DNA of 13,357 bases from a bacterium (GTDB lineage Bacteria > Verrucomicrobiota > Verrucomicrobiae > Opitutales > Opitutaceae). This document shows, in pieces, positions 1 through 7,000 of the stretch. A model generated the notes under the pieces. That model saw nothing but the letters and a program-made list of their open reading frames with translations, ran no database searches and was not told the origin of the DNA. The stretch's first letter is position 1. The number at the start of each line of letters is the position of its first letter. The stretch spans positions 1 to 13,357 of the forward strand of contig JAJXYI010000246.1 of NCBI GenBank assembly GCA_021780625.1, given 5' to 3'. Both the position numbers and the translations under genes were made by a program.

Positions 1-36
1 CGGAGGGGTTTTGGAAAGTTGCTTGGAACCGCGCGC

Positions 37-288
37 TTACTTCTTGCCGCCGCGCTTGAACTTCGACGTGAACTTCTCGACGCGGCCGGCCGTGTCGACC
101 AGGCGCTTCTCGCCGGTGTAGGCCGGGTGAGAGTCCATCGTGACATCGCGGAGCACCACGAAATATTCGGCGCCATCGATGGTCTCCTTGCGGGCGGACT
201 TCATCGTGGACTTGGTGAGGAAACGCTTGCCCGTGGCGACATCGAGGAAGCAAACGTTGTTCAAAGAGGGATGGCCTTCAGCTTTCAC
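37..288 (-). CDS. rpmE2: 50S ribosomal protein L31, type B (zinc-independent form)
   Basis: Structural protein of the large ribosomal subunit, 83 residues, the usual length of the type B family. Family hallmarks are visible: HP near the N-terminus, a V.F.D..TG..FL.. segment (residues 12-24), the DSHP.YTG motif (about residues 52-59) and a GRV.KF..K tail. The zinc-binding cysteine set of type A L31 is absent; only Cys13 is present. It starts at GTG (286-288), chosen because an AGGAG sequence lies about 9 bases upstream, the only clear Shine-Dalgarno at normal spacing in the window. It follows the L36 gene by 23 bp on the same strand, so the two are almost certainly cotranscribed. The type B call rests on the missing cysteines and the DSHP.YTG motif. 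The 36 bases between its stop and the window edge hold nothing I recognise. Confidence 0.96.
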   Translation of the reverse strand: MKAEGHPSLNNVCFLDVATGKRFLTKSTMKSARKETIDGAEYFVVLRDVTMDSHPAYTGEKRLVDTAGRVEKFTSKFKRGGKK

Positions 289-311
289 GGCGGATGTTCT
301 CCTAAAAAAGG

Positions 312-437
312 TTATCCTTGGCGCGCCTTGTAGCGCGGCTCGGTCTTGTTAATCACGTAGATGCGTCCCTTGCGGCGAACGACCTGGCAGGCCGGGTGGC
401 GCTTCTTCGCGGATTTGATGGAAGAGACAACTTTCAT
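312..437 (-). CDS. rpmJ: 50S ribosomal protein L36, zinc-ligand-free form
   Basis: A 41-residue ribosomal protein, translated by hand from the minus strand. It begins [15 protein letters not shown], followed by [23 protein letters not shown], which is the L36 pattern (basic peptide, RRKGR-IYVI core). Classical L36 binds zinc through three cysteines and a histidine; here only Cys17 remains, as in the longer YkgO-like forms. It uses ATG (435-437) and ends in TAA (312-314), 23 bp before the L31 start. No Shine-Dalgarno precedes the ATG; the five bases before it are all T on the coding strand. L36 and L31 sitting together as zinc-free forms recalls the ykgM-ykgO pair of enterobacteria, which is under Zur control, but I see no convincing Zur operator here. 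Confidence 0.95.
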   Translation of the reverse strand: MKVVSSIKSAKKRHPACQVVRRKGRIYVINKTEPRYKARQG

Positions 438-447
438 AAAAAGGGTC

Positions 448-476
448 AAAACACGTGAGCCGCTTCGCCTTGTCAA
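448..476 (-). promoter_or_regulatory. Possible promoter for rpmJ-rpmE2
   Basis: In the 77 bp between yqgE and rpmJ, the minus strand reads TTGACA (471-476), a perfect -35 hexamer, then a 17-base spacer and TGTTTT (448-453) as a weak -10 (3 of 6 matches). The -10 lies only about 10 bases from the rpmJ ATG, so a transcript starting here would have almost no leader. The -35 match is good and the -10 poor. Read-through from yqgE is the alternative. Confidence 0.3.
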
Positions 477-514
477 CGGAAATGTCGACGCAGTTGCAAG
501 GCCTTCTCAGGCCG

Positions 515-1072
515 TCAATTGAAAGAAGGATCATCCGGCTCGCCCACCAGCAGTTTCCACTCGGGGCTGATCCCTCCGAGAACCTGACGCCACAGGTTCA
601 CCGTGGGCGGCTGGTCGAGGAGGTCGGGCATCATCGGGGAGACGACCCAGGCGTTGTTGCTCAGCTCGCCCTCGAGTTGCCCTGCTTCCCAGCCGGAATA
701 GCCCACGTAGGCGCGCACCGAAGTCGACTCGTCGAAGATCAACTCCTTGGCATGGTCGAATTCCACGCCGAAATGCAGGCGAAACCCGTCCGCATGACGC
801 TGCCAGGCGACGAGGATGAGCTGGTCGAGCTGCACCGGGCCGCCGGAGAAGACAGGGACCGAGGACAGCGGCCCGTAGGCATAACTCCCGTTGACCTCCC
901 CCAGCCTCTTGCTAAGGGGACGATTCAGCACGACGCCCATCGCCCCCTCGGCGCTGTGCACGGACATAAGCACCACCGTGCGGCGGAAATTCGGGTCGCG
1001 CAGCGAAGGATGAGCCAAGAGCAGGGAGCCCGCGAGATTCGCGGGCGGAGGCATTGGCTTCGGCAGGCGCAT
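515..1072 (-). CDS. yqgE: YqgE/AlgH family protein (UPF0301/DUF179)
   Basis: A 185-residue cytosolic protein of the YqgE/AlgH family, whose molecular role is not settled; AlgH was named for an effect on alginate regulation in Pseudomonas. Recognisable family features are the N-terminal GSLLLAHPSLRDPNF-RTVV segment (about residues 15-34), the MGVVLNRPL motif (about 45-53), an F-GGPVQ stretch in the middle, and the GWEAGQLEGEL-NNAW block (about 127-142). Length matches the family. The ATG at 1070-1072 gives the full N-terminus. A second in-frame ATG at codon 7 is possible, and neither has a Shine-Dalgarno. It lies 57 bp downstream of the dCMP deaminase gene on the same strand and 77 bp upstream of rpmJ, so it probably belongs to one minus-strand operon. 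No membrane segment or signal peptide is seen. Confidence 0.93.
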   Translation of the reverse strand: MRLPKPMPPPANLAGSLLLAHPSLRDPNFRRTVVLMSVHSAEGAMGVVLNRPLSKRLGEVNGSYAYGPLSSVPVFSGGPVQLDQLILVAWQRHADGFRLHFGVEFDHAKELIFDESTSVRAYVGYSGWEAGQLEGELSNNAWVVSPMMPDLLDQPPTVNLWRQVLGGISPEWKLLVGEPDDPSFN

Positions 1073-1129
1073 GGGGGCGAGTATTCCGAGCGGCTCCGGC
1101 TTGAACAGTCGAAAACGACCGCGCCCGGC

Positions 1130-1609
1130 TCAGGTCAGCTGGGTGATCTTCACGCCCGAATCCGTGAGCAGCGGAACGACAAGCGGATCGTTGCTGTAGT
1201 CCGACCGATAGCGGATCTCTGCGATGCCCGCCGAGGCCAGGATCTTCGCACAGTTGATGCAGGGGAAATGGGTGACGTACGCCACGCAGCCCTCGACGCT
1301 CGAACCGCGCCGCGCGGCGTCGGCAATCGCGTTTTGCTCCGCATGCACCGTCGCCTGCTCGTGTCCGTCGCGCACCCGCGAGACGTGCGGCGTCGACGGA
1401 AGGAAGCCGTTGTAGCCCGCCGCGATCAGCCGGTTTTTCCGGTCCCCGCCGCTCACCACCACGCAGCCCACATGCAGGCGATCGCAGGGCGAACGCGTCG
1501 AGATCAGCACCGCCGTCGCCATGAAATAATCGTCCCACGAGGGACGCCCGCCAAAACGGCCTGCGGCCTCGGCGATCAGGTCGACGGGAGAGGGATCGGA
1601 CGAACTCAT
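1130..1609 (-). CDS. dCMP deaminase family protein (ComEB-like)
   Basis: Zinc-dependent cytidine/deoxycytidylate deaminase, 159 residues. The PSWDDYFM start of the domain (residues 23-30) is typical of deoxycytidylate deaminases, which convert dCMP to dUMP for thymidylate synthesis. The catalytic zinc site is intact: HAEQNAI (His89, Glu91 as proton shuttle) and PCINC (Cys117, Cys120). The YNGFLPSTPH segment (66-75) corresponds to the family's substrate loop. ATG at 1607-1609 is preceded by a weak GGTGGGG stretch. The gene is first in the minus-strand cluster, 57 bp ahead of yqgE. Family assignment is secure. The substrate (dCMP rather than another deaminated base) is inferred from the PSWD-YFM start and the overall match to ComEB-type proteins. 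Confidence 0.9.
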   Translation of the reverse strand: MSSSDPSPVDLIAEAAGRFGGRPSWDDYFMATAVLISTRSPCDRLHVGCVVVSGGDRKNRLIAAGYNGFLPSTPHVSRVRDGHEQATVHAEQNAIADAARRGSSVEGCVAYVTHFPCINCAKILASAGIAEIRYRSDYSNDPLVVPLLTDSGVKITQLT

Positions 1610-1786
1610 GCCCCACCGCTAACCGCGTCCGGAAAATAATCCACTCCGATTTCCGCCGCGCCAGACCCGGGCATGGGCTTAAATTAAGCGCGATGGAAGC
1701 GATACGAGGGATTGAGAAATCGGCGCCACCGCCGTTTGATTCCTTCCCTCCCTGTCGACCCGCCTTTCCGACCACCTCCTTCAACC
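1610..1786. promoter_or_regulatory. Divergent intergenic region between dCMP deaminase and Nif3 genes
   Basis: These 177 bases must hold the start signals for the minus-strand cluster and the Nif3-like gene. Two symmetric elements are visible: CTTAAATTAAG (1678-1688), two 5-base arms around a central A and unusually AT-rich for this genome, and a CGGAAA (1630-1635)/TTTCCG (1650-1655) inverted repeat in the leader of the deaminase gene. Either could be a protein-binding site. I see no convincing -35/-10 pair on either strand. Confidence 0.35.
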
Positions 1787-2539
1787 ATGATCACCCTTGC
1801 TGACCTTGCGAATTACTGCGATGCGCGGACGCGCCGGCTCGCCTACAAGGACGCCCCGGGCGCCTTCAACGGACTCCAGCTCGCCAACGACGGGCGCGTC
1901 TCGAGGATCGGCGCGGCAGTGGATGCCGGCACCGTCACATTCAGGCGCGCCGCCGAGGCGGGCATCGATTTTCTCATCGTGCACCACGGCATGTACTGGG
2001 ACATGCCCCGGCCCATCACCGGCTCCGTGTACGAGCGCGTCTCCACGCTCATGAAGGCGAACTGCGCGCTCTACTCCTCCCACCTGCCGCTCGACGGCCA
2101 CCCGGAAATCGGCAACAACGCCCTGCTCGCGCGCCAGCTCGACCTGGAGCCGTCCCGCCCCTTCCTCGTGCGCGATGGCGAGCCGATCGGCTGGATCGCA
2201 GCCCACGAGGGCGCGCGCACCGCGATCCGCGCGAGACTCGAATCCCTCTACCCGCGCGTCATCGCGATCGAGTGCGGCTCCGAGTCGCCGCGCGACGTGG
2301 CGTTCTGCAGCGGCAGCGGCAACAGCGCCGTGCCCGAGCTGCGTCCTGTGGGAGTGGATACCCTTGTGACCGGCGAACTGCGCGAGGAATGGTTCACCTA
2401 CGCCCAGGAAAACCGCCTCAATCTGTACCTCTGCGGCCACTACGCCACGGAGGTCCACGGCGTCCGCGCCCTCGCCACCGAACTCTCCGCCAAGTTCAAC
2501 CTCCCGTGGGAATGGGTGCCGTCCAACAACCCGCTCTGA
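1787..2539 (+). CDS. Nif3-like dinuclear metal-centre protein (DUF34/YbgI family)
   Basis: A 250-residue protein of the Nif3/DUF34 family, sometimes labelled GTP cyclohydrolase 1 type 2. Its cellular role is unsettled; family structures have a two-metal centre. The likely metal ligands are all present: HHG (His66-His67), Asp103 in SSHLPLDGH, and His218 plus Glu222 in CGHYATEVHG. The GNNALLARQLDL helix (109-120) is also typical. Its length equals the short YbgI form, without the extra domain of longer members. The reading frame stays open upstream to a TTG at 1712, which would add 25 Arg/Pro-rich residues with no family match, so I chose the ATG at 1787. No Shine-Dalgarno is present. It is divergent from the dCMP deaminase gene and followed by 324 non-coding bases, so it may be a single-gene transcript. 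Confidence 0.92.
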   Translation: MITLADLANYCDARTRRLAYKDAPGAFNGLQLANDGRVSRIGAAVDAGTVTFRRAAEAGIDFLIVHHGMYWDMPRPITGSVYERVSTLMKANCALYSSHLPLDGHPEIGNNALLARQLDLEPSRPFLVRDGEPIGWIAAHEGARTAIRARLESLYPRVIAIECGSESPRDVAFCSGSGNSAVPELRPVGVDTLVTGELREEWFTYAQENRLNLYLCGHYATEVHGVRALATELSAKFNLPWEWVPSNNPL

Positions 2540-2547
2540 GGGGAAGG

Positions 2548-2571
2548 AAGCGGGGAGCGAGGAGCGGGAAT
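2548..2571. repeat. Left arm of a 24-bp perfect inverted repeat
   Basis: A purine-rich stretch (AAGCGGGGAGCGAGGAGC and on to GGGAAT) is the exact reverse complement of 2768-2791. It begins 8 bases after the Nif3 stop codon. It is built of short AGCGGG/AGCGAGG units, the sort of simple motif that expands or spreads as interspersed intergenic repeats. Whether the arms are ends of a mobile element or two insertions of the same short repeat in opposite orientation cannot be told from one locus. Confidence 0.85.
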
Positions 2572-2625
2572 AAATCCGGCAACGCCTTCGGCCGGGGGCG
2601 TCGATACGGAGTGGCTGGAACAGAA

Positions 2626-2728
2626 GCGACGGTGATTGTCGGATCTCGTCGCGGTTTCCAGGCAGTGCTCTTGGCGTGCCGGGTTCAGGCTTCCTGATCG
2701 CCAACCACGCCGTCCTGTCCACCTGAAC
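2626..2728. other. Hairpin-forming core of the inverted-repeat element
   Basis: Three perfect base-pairing blocks lie in the core: GCGACG (2626-2631) with CGTCGC (2647-2652); GGCGTG (2673-2678) with CACGCC (2706-2711); GTTCAGG (2683-2689) with CCTGAAC (2722-2728). The last two interleave, so they could form together only as a pseudoknot, or they are alternative folds. This may be a structured RNA or simply GC-rich coincidence. I match it to no known RNA family. Confidence 0.25.
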
Positions 2729-2767
2729 GGCAAACTAAAGCGAGCTTCGTTGCCTTGGGTTGGAACC

Positions 2768-2791
2768 ATTCCCGCTCCTCGCTCCCCGCTT
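2768..2791. repeat. Right arm of the 24-bp perfect inverted repeat
   Basis: Exact reverse complement of 2548-2571. Beyond the perfect match the symmetry continues imperfectly: the right side carries one extra 7-base TCCCGCT-type unit and then CTTCCTTC, matching GAAGGAAG on the left. One arm therefore seems to have gained or lost a repeat unit. It ends about 70 bases before the aroQ ATG, so the element sits where the aroQ promoter would be expected. Confidence 0.85.
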
Positions 2792-2863
2792 CCCGCTTCC
2801 TTCTTTCCAGTTGTCCCCTGCCGCAGAATCCTGTCATTTGCCTCCCAGAAAACCGCCCGCCCC

Positions 2864-3295
2864 ATGACCCAACGCATCGCCATTCTCAACGGACCCAACC
2901 TCGACCGGCTCGGGAAACGCGAGCCCGAGGTCTACGGCCACGCCTCACTCGCCAACCTCGAGGCCGCCCTGCGCGCCGAATTCGCGAGCGTCGCCCAACT
3001 CGACTTTTTCCAAAGCAATCACGAGGGCGCCCTCATCGACCGGATCGCCAGCCTGGCCGACGCCAAGGTCCACGGTGTCGTCTTCAACCCCGGTGCCCTC
3101 ACCCATACCAGCGTCGCCCTGCGCGACGCCCTGGCAGGCTCGGGCCTGCGCATCGTCGAGGTCCATATCTCGAACATCTACCGCCGCGAGGAATTCAGGC
3201 GGCATTCCCTCACCGCCCCCGCCTGCGTCGGCGTCATCAGCGGGCTCGGTTTCGACGGCTACCACGCCGCTGTCCGCTTTCTGCTCAAAGCCTGA
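2864..3295 (+). CDS. aroQ: 3-dehydroquinate dehydratase, type II
   Basis: Third step of the shikimate pathway: anti-elimination of water from 3-dehydroquinate to give 3-dehydroshikimate, in the cytosol, normally as a dodecamer. It has 143 residues, the standard type II length. Essentially all active-site residues are present: Asn12 in GPNLDRLG, Arg19 and catalytic Tyr24 in KREPEVYG, SNHEG (51-55), Asn75 in NPGALTHTS with His81, Glu99 and His101 in EVHISN, and Arg112 in EEFRRHS. The ATG at 2864 is chosen because the family motif starts right after it; the open frame extends upstream into the repeat element without homology. There is no Shine-Dalgarno. It is an isolated shikimate gene; no other aromatic pathway gene is nearby. 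The downstream NusG-like gene begins 81 bp later. Confidence 0.97.
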   Translation: MTQRIAILNGPNLDRLGKREPEVYGHASLANLEAALRAEFASVAQLDFFQSNHEGALIDRIASLADAKVHGVVFNPGALTHTSVALRDALAGSGLRIVEVHISNIYRREEFRRHSLTAPACVGVISGLGFDGYHAAVRFLLKA

Positions 3296-3329
3296 TCAGG
3301 GACGCCACCGACGCGCCCGAGCGGATTTG

Positions 3330-3353
3330 GGATTGGATTTTGCCCGCCAATCC
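3330..3353 (+). terminator. Hairpin between aroQ and the NusG-like gene
   Basis: GGATTGG (3330-3336) and CCAATCC (3347-3353) form a perfect 7-bp stem with a 10-base loop, 35 bases past the aroQ stop. The bases after it (TTCTGCT) are only weakly T-rich, so it is at best an imperfect intrinsic terminator for aroQ. It could instead be a leader structure of the antitermination-factor gene that starts 24 bases downstream. Confidence 0.35.
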
Positions 3354-3376
3354 TTCTGCTGTCGCTCCTGTCCCGC

Positions 3377-3889
3377 ATGGCCGTTCCCATCCAGCCTTTT
3401 CAGGAGCCACGTTGGTTCGTCTGCCACACCAAGCCTCGCTGCGAAAAAAAATTCGTCGCAATGCTTCTGGCCGACGGCTTCACGCATTACCTTCCGCTTG
3501 TCCGGAGCGTGCGCAACTACGCGGACCGCAAACGCACCTTCATGAAGCCGCTCTTCCTCGGTTACGTGTTCACCGAGGTCACACCTGAGCGCAAGACGCG
3601 CCTGTACCAGCAGGATCTGCTCGTGCGCGCCATCTGGGTCGAGGATCAGCCCCTGTTTCTCCGCCAGCTCGAGGACGTGCGCCGCGTCGTCGACTCGGGC
3701 CTCGAGACCACACTCCAGCCGCTGCTCAAAAAGGGCACCCTCGTCCGCATCACCGCCGGCCCGCTCAAGGGTGTCGAGGGCTTCGTCGAAGACCCCAAGT
3801 CGCCCCGCGGCGTGATCATCGCCATGGACGTCCTCCAACAGGGCCTGCTCGTCCCCGTTCCTCTCGATCAAATCAAGGTGCTGGTCTGA
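3377..3889 (+). CDS. NusG/RfaH-family transcription antitermination paralog
   Basis: A 170-residue NusG-family protein. Its NGN domain (about residues 12-107) opens with WFVCHTKPRCEKKF and contains the FMKPLFLGYVF strand (55-65); its C-terminal KOW domain (about 117-168) carries GTLVRITAGPLKGVEGFV. Family members bind the clamp helices of RNA polymerase and adjust pausing and termination. This looks like a specialised paralog rather than housekeeping NusG. It stands alone, not beside secE and the rplK/rplA genes, and the PLFLGYVF strand resembles RfaH/UpxY-type proteins. Such paralogs usually serve long operons close by. The 1068-codon gene starting 187 bp downstream is the obvious candidate, but this is inference. 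No Shine-Dalgarno precedes the ATG, and hairpins lie on both sides of the gene. Confidence 0.88.
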   Translation: MAVPIQPFQEPRWFVCHTKPRCEKKFVAMLLADGFTHYLPLVRSVRNYADRKRTFMKPLFLGYVFTEVTPERKTRLYQQDLLVRAIWVEDQPLFLRQLEDVRRVVDSGLETTLQPLLKKGTLVRITAGPLKGVEGFVEDPKSPRGVIIAMDVLQQGLLVPVPLDQIKVLV

Positions 3890-3905
3890 CAGCCGCCCCC
3901 GCGCG

Positions 3906-3966
3906 CCAGATTCCAACCACGGACCGACTCGGCAGGGACGCCGGCAAGGCCGGATTTCCAATCTGG
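3906..3966 (+). promoter_or_regulatory. Structured leader upstream of the esterase-propeller gene
   Basis: Within the 186-bp gap after the NusG-like gene, CCAGATT (3906-3912) pairs with AATCTGG (3960-3966), enclosing a tight inner hairpin CCGGC (3941-3945), loop AAG, GCCGG (3949-3953). TTTT follows at 3967-3970. It could be a terminator for the NusG-like gene, an attenuator, or a recruitment site for it. The outer stem is long-range (47-base loop) and therefore weaker evidence than the inner one. Confidence 0.3.
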
Positions 3967-4075
3967 TTTTGCAGTTGGGATCTTTCCGACCCGCCCACCG
4001 GCGGAGGCTCGGAACCTTGGCCCGTCCGAAATCGCGATTGTCCCCCCCGGTACGACCACCTAGATCGAGAATGCC

Positions 4076-7000
4076 ATGCCCACCCCAGCCGGCCCCAGCC
4101 GGCATCGACTGTTCGCAGTCATTGCCCTCTTTCTGCTCCTAAGCCGCGCTCTCTTCGGCCAGCCCCTCACCGTGCAGCCTGCAAATACCACGGGCATGTA
4201 CAAGGTCGGCGACACCGCCTCGTGGAACATCTCGCTGAATACAGGAGCCGCCGCCACCGGACTGACTTACACGATCAAATCCGGCGGACTGACCAGCGTC
4301 GACTCAGGCTCGCTCACCCTCACGAACGGCAAGGCCGTGCTCTCCGAAAGCGCGTCCAAGCCCGACTGGCTCCTGCTCGAAATCACCGGTAAGGACGGCA
4401 CGGGGGCGAGTTTCACCGCCGACGGCGGCGCGCTCTTCTCCCCGGAAAAAATCACGGTGTCGGCGCCGCCGCCCGCCGACTTCGACGCTTTCTGGCAGGC
4501 CCGCCTCGACGAGCTGGCCCAGGTTCCCGTCAACCCCGTGCTGACCTCCCAGCCCTCGGGCGTGGCGGGCGTGGACTACGCGCTGGTCCAGATGGACAAC
4601 ATCCGGGGCACGCACATCCAGGGGCAGATCGCACGCCCGACCTCCGGCTCGAAATTCCCCGCGCTGCTCATCGTGCAGTGGGCGGGCGTCTATTCCCTGG
4701 ATCCCACCTGGGTGACCGGCCGCGCGCAGCAGGGCTGGCTCGCCTTGAACATCCAGGCCCACGACATCCACGCCGTGGACGTCGCCTCGTACTACACCGC
4801 CGAGGAGAACGGCCCGCTGGCAAACTACTGGGCCCAGGGTAACGAGGATCCGAATACCAGCTATTTCCTGCGCATGTACCTGGCCTGCTATCGCGCGGTC
4901 GATTACCTCGCGTCGCGACCCGACTGGGACGGCCGCGTGCTCGTCGTCACGGGCGCCAGCCAGGGCGGGCTCCAAACGCTGCTCGCCGCGAGCATCAATC
5001 CGAAGGTCACCGCCGCGCTCGCACTCGTGCCCGCGGGTTGCGACCAGACAGGCCCCGACGTCGGCCGCTCGCCAGGCTGGCCCCAGTGGTATTACCAGAC
5101 CTGGCTGGGCCAGGACCCGGCGAAGGTGAAGGCCGCCAGCCGCTACTACGACATCTGCAACTTCGTCTCCCGCATCCGCTGCCCCGTCCTCGTCGGCACG
5201 GGCCTGATCGACACCACCGTTCCCCCGATCGGTGTCTATGCGGCGTTCAACCAGATCCGCAGCCCCCGCGAGATCATGGCCATGCCCCTCTCCGGCCACA
5301 GCACCAACCAAGATGCCTACATCACCCGCTCCGAGGCTGTGCTCTCCCTGCTCAAAACCGGCGCCTCCCCGGGTCTCTCGACCGCCGCCGACGGATCCCT
5401 GCGCTGGAAGGTCAGCCTCCCCTCCGCGGCGCCAACCGGCACCTCCTGCGCATCCCCCGTGCTCAACACCGACGGCTCGATCGTCACCGCCCTGCCCGGC
5501 GCCTCCCCAGGGACCGTGGAGGCCTACGCGGCCGACGGCTCCCAACGCTGGACCTTCACCGCACCCGCCGCCGTGTCGGGCGCGCCCGCCTGCACCGCCG
5601 ACGGGAACATCGTCTTCGGCTGCACCGACGGCACGCTCGTGGAGCTCGATTCGTCAGGCTCCAGAAAATGGGAGACCGCTGCCGGCGCCGCCCTCTCCCG
5701 CTCGCCCGCCATAGGGCCCGACGGGATCGTCTACGCGACGACGGCGGACGGCGCGCTCCAGGCATTCACCGCGGGAGGCTCCCTGCGCTGGCGCACCGCC
5801 CTGGACGGGGGCTCCCCGACCTCGCCGATCATCGGCCCCGACGGCACGCTCTACGCCGGCTCCTCCTCCGGCGCCCTGCACGCGGTCGCGGCCAACGGGA
5901 CCGAGCAATGGACCTTTGACGCCGGAAGCGCCATCTCGGGTGCGCCTTCGCTCGCCGCCGACGGATCCCTGTATTTCGGAACACAGGACGGCACGGTGTA
6001 TTGCCTTTCTGGCGACGGGACAAAGCGGTGGTCCGTAGCCGCCGGCGGTGCCGTGCGGGCGACTCCCGTGATCGGACCCGACGGCACGATTTACGCCGGT
6101 TCGGCCGACGGGCGCCTCCACGCGATCGCCCCCGACGGAACCCCGCGGTGGGAGTTTCCCTCCGCAACCGCCGCCGCATTCCAGCCGATCGTGTCCAGCG
6201 CCGCGGTGCGCGGCGACGGCTCCGTCGTCTTCGGCACGGCGGACGGCCTCGTCGTCTGCGTCGACCCCTCCGGCGCCCAGCGTTGGGCCACGACGGTCGG
6301 TGCGGCCTCCGACGCCTCGCCGCTGCTGGCCGACGACGGGACCCTGTTCACCGGCAGTTCGGATGGCAGTCTCTGCGCTCTCACGGGCACAGAAGCCCCG
6401 CTGCTCGCCGATTGGATGCAGGTGCGCCGCGACGCCCACCACCACGCCTGGCAGCCCATGGGACGCTCCCCGGCGGGCGGCGGCAGGCTCACCGCACTCT
6501 CCGTCCGCGCCGAGCCCGGTACCGGCGCGGGCGCCCTCGTCGCCGGCTTCATCGTCGGCGGGCCAGGAACGCGTTTCGTCCTCCTGCGCGCCGTGGGTCC
6601 CACCCTCGCCAAGTTCCAAGTCGCCGGCGCAATGACGGATCCCTTCCTGACTCTCTATCAGGGGACCTCGCCCATCGCGACCAACGACGATTGGAGCACG
6701 CAGGCCAACGCCGGGCTCATCGCGTCGACCGCCGCGGCAGTGGGTGATTTTCCACTCCCGGAAGGCAGCAAGGATGCAGCGCTGCTCACTAATCTCGGCG
6801 CGGGGCTCTATACCGCCTACCCACTCGGGCAGGGACGGGCGACGGGGATCTCCCTCCTCGAACTCTACGACGCTGGAGGCACCGGCACGAGCGCCTTCAC
6901 CGGCCTTTCAGCCCGCAATCAGGTGGGCACCGGCGCGCAAATCCTCGTCGTCGGCTTCATCATCTCGGGAGGGCCTCGCTCGCTCGTCATCCAGGGGATC

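Larger units (their letters stand above)
2540..2863. other. Non-coding stretch with an inverted-repeat-bounded element
   Basis: No credible gene lies in these 324 bases. Overlapping open frames on both strands give Arg/Pro/Ser-rich translations that run into the neighbouring genes in the wrong frame. About 2541-2808 is a symmetric element: purine-rich left arm, a core of about 196 bases, and pyrimidine-rich right arm. The core can form several hairpins, listed separately. The last 55 bases before aroQ are unremarkable and must carry its start signals. A TTGTCC at 2811-2816 with TGTCAT at 2832-2837 has only a 15-base spacer and is not convincing as a promoter. Confidence 0.7.

Noticed and set aside
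455..1639. 394-codon plus-strand open frame opposite yqgE and the dCMP deaminase
   Set aside because: An Arg/His-rich translation with no motifs; both genes on the other strand are conserved families with intact key residues.
1712..1786. Upstream TTG start adding 25 residues to the Nif3-like protein
   Set aside because: The extension is Arg/Pro-rich with no family match, and the conserved domain begins right at the ATG at 1787.
2541..2808. Insertion sequence
   Set aside because: The inverted-repeat interior is only about 196 bases and has no transposase-like reading frame or recognisable target duplication.
2636..2863. N-terminal extension of the aroQ frame into the repeat element
   Set aside because: The ATG at 2864 gives the standard 143-residue enzyme with normal active-site numbering; the upstream part merely translates the repeat.
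4038..4066. Promoter TTGTCC, 17 bases, TAGATC just before the 4076 gene
   Set aside because: Only 4 of 6 and 3 of 6 matches, and it would start transcription almost on the ATG. Kept only as a weak possibility of a leaderless transcript.
5390..6420. Repetitive DNA with a period near 120 bases
   Set aside because: Explained by the 40-residue propeller units of the encoded protein; not a separate DNA repeat or CRISPR array.
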